Assembly (NCBI GenBank): GCA_039934475.1
Contig: JBDTMC010000531.1
Coordinates: 1 to 5,290 of the forward strand
Direction: 5' to 3'
DNA: 5,290 nt
Source of the DNA: JBDTMC01 sp039934475
GTDB taxonomy: Bacteria; Acidobacteriota; Terriglobia; Bryobacterales; Bryobacteraceae
Made by a program: the position numbers and the translations under genes. Below are positions 1 through 5,290 of the stretch, one piece after another. The notes beneath the pieces are model-generated. The model was not told where the DNA came from and searched no databases. It worked only from the letters and a program-made list of their open reading frames with translations. Positions within the stretch are counted from its first letter, which is position 1. The number at the start of each line of letters is the position of its first letter.

Positions 1-63
1 TCGCGCGCTTTTTTAGTGTCCGGTGGTCTACGAACTCTACGGTTAATCCCCTTTGATCTAGGT
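1..63. other. Short 3' flank with no supported gene or terminator
   Basis: Downstream of the kinase stop I find no convincing stem followed by a T run on the minus strand, so the end of the transcript is not visible. On the plus strand CGCGCG is followed by six T (9-14). It could be the last half of an intrinsic terminator for a gene lying to the left, but the other arm would be outside the window. Confidence 0.3.
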
Positions 64-236
64 TTACCTGCGAACCGGTATGCCTCTTTCGGCAGTTTGC
101 AAGCGCTCTCCCGTCGCTCGATCAGTCTCTTTTGCAGACGATCCCCATCGCTCAATTACCGCCCACAGTTCTCGAGGCTGAATTGGCTTGACGAGGTAGT
201 CGTCCATTCCTACTCTCAGGCAGAGTTCGCGGTCGC
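64..236 (-). pseudogene. C-terminal remnant of the kinase REC2 domain
   Basis: Continuation of the second receiver after the second frame break. In the frame that ends in TAA at 66-64 the translation runs GDRELCLRVGMDDYLVKPIQ and then RELWAVIERW, which is the standard alpha4-beta5-alpha5 end of a receiver domain, including the conserved Lys-Pro pair (K756 of the repaired chain). About 27 unremarkable hydrophilic residues follow before the stop. It joins exactly to ALTARAMK of the upstream frame if one G is restored (AAGGC to AAGGGC on the minus strand). It has no start of its own: the ATG at 279 in this frame lies inside shadow sequence. Confidence 0.8.
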
Positions 237-1862
237 CTTCATCGCACGAGCGGTCAGCGCCACGATGGGAATGTGGCACCCGCTGGCGCGTTCCGCCGCC
301 CGGATGGCTTGAGTAGTCTCATATCCGTCCATTCCGGGCATTTGAACGTCCATCAATATCAGGTCAAATTCCTCGCGCTGAAATGCGATCAGAGCCTCCA
401 TACCGTTGGCCACGATCTGCACCGAATGCCCCTGCCGTTCTAAGAGACGGCATGCTACTTTTTGATTGACTGTATTGTCCTCGGCTAGCAAGATTCGCAA
501 ATGCCGTTCGGCGGCCGGCCGCATCGCGGCCACCGTTCTGCCGGTTCTGAGAGGTTCAATCCCCATGGCTTTTGCTATGGCCGTACGAAGATTCACCCGT
601 GTTACCGGTTTCACCAGGTATGTGCCGCTCCGTCGCATCTCGGGGTCTATCGAACTGGCGTCCACTGAACTGAGCATCATCACGTGAGGACCCGATATCG
701 CCGGATCTTCGCGAATCTTGCGGGCTAACGTGAATCCGTCCATTTCGGGCATCTGCACGTCCAGCACAACCAAGGCGAAGTAATTGCCTGCCAGAGCCTG
801 CGCTCTCATGATGGCAAGGGCATTCGCACCTGACTCCGCCAGTGTGGGTTTCATCTCCCAACGCGTGAGCGTCTCGTACAAGATTCGCCTGTTGGTGGCA
901 TTATCATCCACTACCAGAACGGACAATCCGCGTAAGTCAGCAGAATCCGGAATCTGGGTGTGTTCGGAACGCACAGGAGACACACCGAACTCGGCCGTGA
1001 AATGGAATGTGCTTCCCTGTCCCACTTCGCTCTCCAGCCATATGCGGCCGCCCATAAAGCCTATCAGGCGCGCGCAAATGGACAACCCCAAACCTGTTCC
1101 GCCGAACTTCCTGGTATTTGAACCGTCGGCTTGAACAAACACCTCAAAAATCCGGTCCCTCCATTCCGGCGCAATTCCGATCCCGGTGTCCGAGACTACG
1201 AAGTGAACGGTAGCGGTATGCTCGTGCAGGGTGGCCTCTAACACCGCCAGCCTCACCTCTCCCGCCGCAGTGAATTTGATCGCGTTGCCGAGCAGATTGA
1301 CCACAACCTGGCGCAGCCTTCCGGAATCTCCAATCACCAACTCCGGCAGGTCTGCCCTGTTCTCATAAAGTAATTCCAGGCCTTTCTTGCTTGCCGGCGC
1401 AGCCATCATTCGTATCACTTCCCGGAGCGTTTTATCGGGGTCAAACTCGGAATTGTCTAAAGTGAACTTCCCCGCTTCTATCTTGGAAAAATCGAGGATA
1501 TCGTTGATGATGCTCAGCAGAGATTCGCTCGAAGACTGCACAGTCTCGAGGTAGTCGCGCTGCTCTTCAGTAATCTCGGTGTCCAAGGCGAGCTCGGTCA
1601 TGCCTATAATCCCATTCATCGGAGTACGGATCTCATGACTCATGTTGGCCAGAAATTCGCTCTTGGCGCGGCTCGCCGCCTCTGCCCTTTCTTTCGCATC
1701 AAACAGCTCGGACGTTCGTTTCGCGACCTTGTTCTCCAGGTCGTTGTCCCGGCGTTCGATTTCCGACAACATGCCGTTGAATGTATCCGTGAGCTGCCCC
1801 AAATCGTCGTCGGCCAACTTGAGGGCTCGGGCGCTGTAGTCCTTCCGAGTTGATACACTCAT
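216..1862 (-). CDS. Kinase core fragment: HAMP end, HisKA, HATPase, REC1, partial REC2
   Basis: Open frame of 548 codons, shifted one frame from the sensor fragment. In-frame kinase coding actually extends upstream of its first ATG to about 1940 (GLLALLLASKLQ, then RVISEPIRYLSETA), showing that the ATG at 1862 is an internal methionine (residue 198 of the repaired protein), not a true gene start; no clear ribosome site precedes it. Within this fragment the phospho-acceptor His is residue 76 (codon 1637-1635). The N box is at about 189-197, the G1 box SDTGIGI at 224-230 and the G2 box GGTGLGLSI at 254-262. REC1 covers about 313-434 with D368 and K418. REC2 starts at about 455 with D505. The frame ends in TGA soon after IPIVALTARAMK, losing the last third of REC2. 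If expressed alone it would be a cytosolic kinase lacking sensor and anchor. Confidence 0.7.
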   Translation of the reverse strand: MSVSTRKDYSARALKLADDDLGQLTDTFNGMLSEIERRDNDLENKVAKRTSELFDAKERAEAASRAKSEFLANMSHEIRTPMNGIIGMTELALDTEITEEQRDYLETVQSSSESLLSIINDILDFSKIEAGKFTLDNSEFDPDKTLREVIRMMAAPASKKGLELLYENRADLPELVIGDSGRLRQVVVNLLGNAIKFTAAGEVRLAVLEATLHEHTATVHFVVSDTGIGIAPEWRDRIFEVFVQADGSNTRKFGGTGLGLSICARLIGFMGGRIWLESEVGQGSTFHFTAEFGVSPVRSEHTQIPDSADLRGLSVLVVDDNATNRRILYETLTRWEMKPTLAESGANALAIMRAQALAGNYFALVVLDVQMPEMDGFTLARKIREDPAISGPHVMMLSSVDASSIDPEMRRSGTYLVKPVTRVNLRTAIAKAMGIEPLRTGRTVAAMRPAAERHLRILLAEDNTVNQKVACRLLERQGHSVQIVANGMEALIAFQREEFDLILMDVQMPGMDGYETTQAIRAAERASGCHIPIVALTARAMKATANSA

Positions 1863-2454
1863 TGCCGTCTCTGAGAGATACCGAATGGGCTCGGAAATGA
1901 CCCTCTGCAGCTTCGATGCCAGCAGGAGTGCCAGCAGGCCGGCCCGCGAATACGATGAGTGCCATTACCTCCGCGGATCTTTGAGCTTGCACATAGACAT
2001 CGTTCAGATCGGATTCAAGATACAGAGTTCCAATCGCTGAGCCCCCAGACAGGATCGGGCTGGTGAGTGTTAGCCGGTTCCGTTCCGTTTGGCGCGTATT
2101 CGTCAGGACGCCGAAAGATGGGAATTCCCTCGGAGTGTTGCCGCGGGTGTACGTGGCAAAGACTTGGCCCCTGGAGCCGTAAACGAATGCAGACTGGATC
2201 GAGCGCTTGGCCTTTAATCCGGAAAGCAGCTCTCGTGCCGCTTTGGGATCGTCGAAAACAAGCGCGGCCGAAGTGTTGGATGCGTAGATCTCAGCCAACA
2301 CCAAAAGATCGTTGTTCACAGCCCTGTAATGGGCAAAGGTCTCATATCCCAGACTCGCGATAGAGGCAAGGATCAAAGTGGAAAAGACCGTTCCCATGAT
2401 GATGAGATTAAGTTTGCTCTTCACCGGTAGATTTCGGTATGTCGGGAATACCAT
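1699..2454 (-). CDS. N-terminal sensor fragment of the hybrid kinase (TM1, CHASE8-like, half of TM2)
   Basis: As written in this sequence, the kinase start codon opens a frame of 251 codons. Residues 1-171 (2454-1942) are the genuine sensor part: cytosolic start with NLPVKSKL, TM1 (about 16-36), and a periplasmic domain with the CHASE8-like run AEIYASNTSAALVFDDP and the later IGTLYLESDLNDVY. The hydrophobic stretch VMALIVFAG begins TM2. From residue 172 on the translation becomes Arg/Gly/Pro-rich (RPAGTPAGIEAAEGHF) and matches nothing, which marks the point where the frame is lost. The last 80 codons are therefore out-of-frame readthrough over the HAMP/coiled-coil region. If the lesion is real, the product would be a sensor domain with one and a half membrane helices and no kinase. 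That could still bind the YfiR-like protein as a decoy, but this is speculation. Confidence 0.6.
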   Translation of the reverse strand: MVFPTYRNLPVKSKLNLIIMGTVFSTLILASIASLGYETFAHYRAVNNDLLVLAEIYASNTSAALVFDDPKAARELLSGLKAKRSIQSAFVYGSRGQVFATYTRGNTPREFPSFGVLTNTRQTERNRLTLTSPILSGGSAIGTLYLESDLNDVYVQAQRSAEVMALIVFAGRPAGTPAGIEAAEGHFRAHSVSLRDGNECINSEGLQRPSPQVGRRRFGAAHGYIQRHVVGNRTPGQRPGEQGRETNVRAV

Positions 2455-2463
2455 TTCTGTGCG

Positions 2464-2467
2464 CCCT
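2464..2467 (-). promoter_or_regulatory. Ribosome binding site supporting the kinase ATG
   Basis: AGGG on the minus strand lies nine bases before the ATG at 2454 and just after the TAA of the YfiR-like gene (2471-2469). It supports this start and a co-translated arrangement. Confidence 0.5.
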
Positions 2468-2468
2468 G

Positions 2469-2996
2469 TTATTCCTTCACCACTTGAGCCAAACTCAGAA
2501 GCCTGGAACTGATACGCAGGCTTTCCCGCTCCGCGGCCTCCAAATTGATTTCGAAGTGAACCTTACCCTCATCCAGTTTGAAGTTGATCACCCCCCCGTC
2601 AGCAGTGAATCCTTGAAACTCCCCCACCGTTAGCACTCCGCCGGTTTTGAGACCACTGGCGATCGATCGAAAGAGCTTCCGCTCCGACGAACCGGCAAAA
2701 AGGATGTGGCAACTCCCAGCCTGCTGGGGTGTGGTGATTTGCCGGACGAGAAACGGATGCCCGTCTACTTGCTTCCCCGCAATAGCCCGCTCCAAAGCCC
2801 CGCCGAACGGATTCTCCCCCAGGATGCAAACTGCAATCGGGTCGGTACCGTTTTTGAAACTGGAAGCCGGCCATTCCACGTACCTCGCGAAGTTATAGAG
2901 GAAGAACGCCTTCACTTCGTATTCGTCCACCTGCCCTTGTAGCGGGACCATCAACGTTGTTACCAAAACCGCCGCGAGTCTGAGCCTGGTTAACAT
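2469..2996 (-). CDS. YfiR/DUF4154-family periplasmic protein
   Basis: Full-length YfiR-like protein of about 175 residues. In Pseudomonas, YfiR is a soluble periplasmic repressor that binds the periplasmic domain of the diguanylate cyclase YfiN; here the probable partner is the CHASE8-like kinase encoded 14 bases downstream. The ATG at 2996 gives a signal peptide MLTRLRLAAVLVTTLMVPLQ with two arginines and a hydrophobic core, and no lipobox cysteine. Family hallmarks are EYEVKAFFLYNFARYVEWP (25-43), CHILFAGSSE (96-105), VLTVGEFQGF (121-130), GGVINFKLDEGKVHFEIN (134-151) and LRISSRLLSLA (160-170). The only cysteines are C57 and C96. The start is uncertain: the 2996 ATG has AGG touching it and no properly spaced ribosome site. 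A TTG at 3035 overlaps the receptor stop codon by two bases and sits two bases after GGAGG, adding 13 residues. Either way translation is probably coupled to the receptor. Family assignment is strong; regulation of the kinase is inferred from context. Confidence 0.92.
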   Translation of the reverse strand: MLTRLRLAAVLVTTLMVPLQGQVDEYEVKAFFLYNFARYVEWPASSFKNGTDPIAVCILGENPFGGALERAIAGKQVDGHPFLVRQITTPQQAGSCHILFAGSSERKLFRSIASGLKTGGVLTVGEFQGFTADGGVINFKLDEGKVHFEINLEAAERESLRISSRLLSLAQVVKE

Positions 2997-3031
2997 CCTA
3001 TGTGAGCAGCGGGCGCATCCTCTGCGCTCAA

Positions 3032-5047
3032 TCAAAACCTCCAGAGAATCTGGCCATAGACACTGCGGACGGCTTGCGTTCCAATCACATTCTGAGAATC
3101 GCCGAACTCGAGAGTACGCGGGCGCAACAGGTTCTGCCCCACCAAGCTGATCTCCGCCGACTCGCCAAGCCGCCGACCCAGCCTTAAATCAAGGCGCGCA
3201 TGGCCAGGGATGCTCCCCCCGGGCAGACGAGCCGTGTAATACAAGGACTGATCGAACTCCGTCCGGGTTGACAGATTAACCGAAGAGCGGATGGTGAGCA
3301 GGTTCTGCGGAAAGCCAGTGGAGATAGCAGCCACAGGCAAACCCATGGAAGCCGGGTCCTGATGAACGGTCGCATGCAGGTAGGAGTAGCCCGGCCGGAT
3401 GCGCCAGTGCGAATTCGCCTTCCAGTTCACCGATACTTCGCCGCCATAAGTCGTCGCGCTGGCCATATTTTCAGTGAGGAACGGTACTTCGTATCGCAGG
3501 GGTGACCCGGGCATTACCACCAGTGACTGCGGCTCAATTGTCTGTAAGTTCCGATAGAAGCTTAAGAAGGTCGCGATATCCAGGGAGAGTGACTTTGCTA
3601 TCTCAGCTCGATAACCCAACTCAGTGTCTCTGACCTCTTCCTCCTCAATGCGCGGATTGCCGTACAGCCGGAACACTTGAACAGTATCGGGGGCAACCGG
3701 TATCGTCTGCAGGTCGGTTTGCGCGGCCGTATCCGCTCTGGCTGGTTGCCGAAACGCCTGCGACGTCGCTGCCCAAACTGCATGCCTACTGCCTGGCGGA
3801 CTCCAGGCCACACGCAAGTTCGGTTCTGGCTGCAGACCCGTATAGGCGTTGTGCTCCAGCTTGCATCCGATCGTCAACCAGAGGGAATCCGTTACTCGGA
3901 TCTCATCCTGAAAGAACCCGCCGTATAGACTGTCGGTCCTCGAAGGGGGCGAGAAGGAGACGGCATATCCCGGAGATAGCCCCGAACTGCTCACCCGGTA
4001 GCCAAGGCCCCACACAATGTCGTTACGGCTGCCCGCGACGATATGGTGCTGAAAGTCGACGTCAAACGTCTTCAACACTTCCGGCACGCCCATATCGGCA
4101 CGGCGATACGTGTCGTAATACGCCTGAAACGACGTTTGGGAACCACCTGCCAAGGTATGGGTCCAGCGCGCCAGAAGGTTTCCTCCCGCCGCGTCGGGGT
4201 TCTGATTGTAGATGCGATCATAGGGAGTCGGTATGAGATTGCTTCGCAGGGTCTGGCTCGCCTGGTTGGCGAATACGTCGCCCTGTACGGTCATGGAGTC
4301 CCGGCTAGTCGGATCCCAGTCCGAGCGGAACCCTGCTGTCGAGCGCATCCAGTGATCGGCAGCCCGCGATCCGTCCCGCATCTCCGAATTTCCAATATTG
4401 AAATACTTTCCGTACACCCGGTAGTCGAGGTTCTTGCCGGCTGATCCGCCGTATTGCAGCAAACCGGACACTTTCAATTGGGAACCGGCGGCGGCCGTTG
4501 CCAGTCCACCCTTCGTGCTCTTGGCCGATTTCGTGAAAATGCTGATGACACCGTTGACGGCGTTCGCGCCCCACACCGACGCTCCCGGCCCGCGAACCAC
4601 CTCGATCCGTTCAATATTCTCCAGCGGCGCACCGATCTGCTCCCAAAACACACCGGAGAAAGAAGGAGTATAGACTGTCCTGCCGTCCACCAGCACCAAC
4701 ACCTTGTTGGAGTAGCGGGAATTGAAGCCCCGAACGCTGATCGCCCAAGCATTCGCGTCGATTTGTTGCACATCCACACCCGGCGCCATTCGCAGCAAAT
4801 CTGGAATACTCGTGGCCCCGGAACGGCGTATGTCCTCCTGGTTAATGACAAAGACCGCAGCCGCCGTCCGGGAAAGATGCTGTTCTCTTTTGGAGACGGA
4901 TGTCACCGTGATGGCCATCAGGTCTTCCACGTCCATCCGGCCGAGATCGATCTTCGCCGGTGTCTGGGCCAACGCGTCGGCAATGGCAGCCAAACCGAGT
5001 GCTAGCTGGACCACGAGACGTGCGAAGTGCCGAATGAAACCCGTCAA
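3032..5047 (-). CDS. TonB-dependent outer-membrane receptor (plug + beta-barrel)
   Basis: Outer-membrane active-transport receptor driven by TonB-ExbBD; the ligand cannot be told from sequence. I chose the TTG at 5047-5045 because it gives a standard signal peptide (MTGFIRHFARLVVQ..., AxA cleavage after residue 27, ALA|Q) and has AGG six bases upstream. A TTG at 5164 is also in frame but adds 39 non-hydrophobic residues ahead of the signal peptide and has no ribosome site. The product is about 671 residues, normal for the family. The TonB-box-like ITVTSVSK is at about 46-53. The plug spans about 61-175, with the VRGF segment, the VLVLVDGRTVYTP segment and the VVRGPGASVWGANAVNGVIS block (151-170). 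The remainder is beta-barrel, ending in the aromatic YGQILWRF typical of outer-membrane proteins. No N-terminal carboxypeptidase-like or STN signalling domain is present. It is the first gene of the unit, and its TGA lies 35 bases before the YfiR-family ATG. Family assignment is certain; substrate and exact start are not. Confidence 0.93.
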   Translation of the reverse strand: MTGFIRHFARLVVQLALGLAAIADALAQTPAKIDLGRMDVEDLMAITVTSVSKREQHLSRTAAAVFVINQEDIRRSGATSIPDLLRMAPGVDVQQIDANAWAISVRGFNSRYSNKVLVLVDGRTVYTPSFSGVFWEQIGAPLENIERIEVVRGPGASVWGANAVNGVISIFTKSAKSTKGGLATAAAGSQLKVSGLLQYGGSAGKNLDYRVYGKYFNIGNSEMRDGSRAADHWMRSTAGFRSDWDPTSRDSMTVQGDVFANQASQTLRSNLIPTPYDRIYNQNPDAAGGNLLARWTHTLAGGSQTSFQAYYDTYRRADMGVPEVLKTFDVDFQHHIVAGSRNDIVWGLGYRVSSSGLSPGYAVSFSPPSRTDSLYGGFFQDEIRVTDSLWLTIGCKLEHNAYTGLQPEPNLRVAWSPPGSRHAVWAATSQAFRQPARADTAAQTDLQTIPVAPDTVQVFRLYGNPRIEEEEVRDTELGYRAEIAKSLSLDIATFLSFYRNLQTIEPQSLVVMPGSPLRYEVPFLTENMASATTYGGEVSVNWKANSHWRIRPGYSYLHATVHQDPASMGLPVAAISTGFPQNLLTIRSSVNLSTRTEFDQSLYYTARLPGGSIPGHARLDLRLGRRLGESAEISLVGQNLLRPRTLEFGDSQNVIGTQAVRSVYGQILWRF

Positions 5048-5106
5048 TCGGTGCCTATGTTCTTGGCATTTGGGTAGTTCGAGCCGCTTACCTTGGCACC
5101 GTAGCG

Positions 5107-5121
5107 ACGCGAATTTCGCGT
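5107..5121. promoter_or_regulatory. 15-bp perfect dyad in the receptor leader
   Basis: ACGCGAA-T-TTCGCGT is a perfect 7-bp inverted repeat around one central base, about 60 bases upstream of the chosen receptor start and about 90 bases downstream of the predicted transcription start. A one-base loop is too tight for a full hairpin in RNA, so a DNA site for a dimeric regulator is the more natural reading. An RNA stem with fewer closed pairs is also possible. Confidence 0.35.
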
Positions 5122-5183
5122 GTTTGTTTGATGGACAATAGTTTTCACGTAGAGTTCCCGACAATGCGATGACGTTTTTGCAA

Positions 5184-5209
5184 GTACCATGAGTACTATG
5201 GCGGTACTA
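5184..5209. repeat. GTAC-rich imperfect dyad just downstream of the predicted transcription start
   Basis: GTACCAT (5184-5190) pairs with ATGG..GTAC (5198-5207) around a central AGTACT palindrome, with a three-base interruption in the right arm. GTAC occurs three times here (5184, 5193, 5204), and GTACTA is directly repeated 11 bases apart (5193 and 5204), about one helical turn. This could be a regulator binding site or a leader hairpin; short motifs like this also arise by chance. Confidence 0.25.
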
Positions 5210-5214
5210 GTCTG

Positions 5215-5243
5215 AGTGTATGGCGTGACACTGAGGGTGTCAA
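5215..5243 (-). promoter_or_regulatory. Predicted sigma-70-type promoter for the three-gene unit
   Basis: On the minus strand TTGACA (5243-5238, full match to the -35 consensus) is followed after exactly 17 bases by TACACT (5220-5215, four of six matches to TATAAT, including the key first, second and last positions). Transcription would begin near 5208, leaving a leader of about 160 bases before the receptor TTG. It is the best promoter-like pair I see upstream of the receptor and correctly oriented, but is predicted from sequence only. Confidence 0.6.
5226..5242. promoter_or_regulatory. Perfect inverted repeat overlapping the -35 box (candidate operator)
   Basis: TGACAC and GTGTCA form a perfect 6-bp dyad separated by TGAGG (5226-5231 and 5237-5242). 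The right arm covers most of the -35 hexamer and the left arm lies in the spacer, so a dimeric protein bound here would block RNA polymerase. The position is that of a repressor site. The cognate regulator is not in the window. Confidence 0.45.
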
Positions 5244-5290
5244 GGTACAGGGAAACGGGGTAGTAGCCACATCCAACCGAAAACCGCCAT

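Larger units (their letters stand above)
64..2454 (-). pseudogene. CHASE8-type hybrid sensor histidine kinase with two receivers, interrupted by two frameshifts
   Basis: Inner-membrane hybrid kinase that would sense a periplasmic signal, autophosphorylate on His and pass phosphate to attached receivers. Numbering below is for the repaired 796-residue chain: TM1 16-36; CHASE8-like periplasmic domain 37-about 155 (ASNTSAALVFDDPKAARELL at 58-77 is characteristic); TM2 161-182; HAMP about 182-233; coiled coil to about 265; HisKA with H273 in MSHEIRTPMN; HATPase with N390, D422 (SDTGIGI) and GGTGLGLSI (451-459); REC1 about 510-631 with acceptor D565 and K615; REC2 about 652-772 with acceptor D702, T734 and K756. 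No HPt domain follows. The ATG at 2454 has AGGG nine bases upstream and begins 14 bases after the yfiR-like stop, so it sits in the same unit. One extra base at 1938-1945 and one missing base at 236-237 split it. All catalytic motifs survive, so this is very fresh decay or read error rather than an old pseudogene. Confidence 0.85.

Noticed and set aside
1..14. Possible intrinsic terminator (GCGCGC followed by six T, plus strand)
   Set aside because: Only one GC-rich arm is inside the window, so a stem cannot be shown.
232..242. Programmed ribosomal frameshifting to make the full kinase
   Set aside because: The site ATGAAGGCG is not a canonical X-XXY-YYZ slippery heptamer, and the first break would need a shift of the opposite sign; two unrelated programmed shifts in one kinase gene are implausible.
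16..312. Plus-strand open frame of 98 codons at the left edge
   Set aside because: It is antisense to the end of the kinase REC2 domain, has a low-complexity Arg/Ser-rich translation, and shows no domain.
4454..5005. Long plus-strand open frame of 183 codons antisense to the receptor
   Set aside because: It lies wholly opposite a clearly conserved plug domain, its translation is His/Arg/Pro-rich with no recognisable motif, and it fits a shadow of a GC-rich coding strand.
5048..5164. N-terminal extension of the receptor to the TTG at 5164
   Set aside because: The extra 39 residues are hydrophilic, precede an otherwise complete signal peptide, lack a ribosome site, and contain the leader dyad.
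5048..5208. Cobalamin or other riboswitch in the receptor leader
   Set aside because: TonB receptors often carry a B12 riboswitch, but I could not find a B12-box-like segment, and the leader of about 160 bases shows no recognisable conserved core.
5240..5290. Short minus-strand open frame entering from the right edge and ending in TGA at 5242-5240
   Set aside because: Only about 16 codons are visible, with no recognisable protein signature, and they run into the predicted promoter; not enough to call a partial gene.

Overview
The window reads as one minus-strand transcription unit of three consecutive genes in a moderately GC-rich genome, running right to left: a TonB-dependent outer-membrane receptor (about 5047-3032), a YfiR/DUF4154-family periplasmic protein (about 2996-2469), and a membrane-bound hybrid sensor histidine kinase with an apparent CHASE8-type periplasmic domain (2454-64). 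The receptor needs an outer membrane, so the host is Gram-negative. The receptor subtype and the gene combination remind me of soil Acidobacteriota (Bryobacter/Solibacter-like) or deltaproteobacterial lineages. That is an impression from family resemblance and cannot be proven from this window.

Layout. 5290-5048: non-coding leader and promoter region. It has a good sigma-70-like promoter on the minus strand (TTGACA, 17-bp spacer, TACACT), a perfect 6-bp inverted repeat overlapping the -35 box and spacer, and two further dyad elements downstream. 5047-3032: receptor with TTG start, signal peptide, TonB box, plug and beta-barrel. 2996-2469: YfiR protein with signal peptide and a single cysteine pair. 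2454-64: hybrid kinase (TM - CHASE8-like - TM - HAMP - HisKA - HATPase - REC - REC). Its reading frame is broken twice: one extra base near 1938-1945, inside TM2, and one missing base at 236-237, inside the second receiver. With both breaks repaired the protein is a continuous, well-conserved chain of about 796 residues, so the lesions are either very recent or sequencing/assembly errors. 63-1: no supported gene or terminator.

How the genes may work together (inference). In Pseudomonas, YfiB (outer membrane), YfiR (periplasm) and YfiN (inner-membrane diguanylate cyclase) form a three-layer signalling chain. Here the same three compartments are occupied by a TonB-dependent receptor, a YfiR homologue and a hybrid histidine kinase whose periplasmic domain resembles that of YfiN. 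The simplest reading is that YfiR gates the kinase in response to envelope state or receptor activity, feeding a phosphorelay instead of c-di-GMP synthesis. No HPt protein, DNA-binding regulator or GGDEF protein is encoded here, so the output lies elsewhere.
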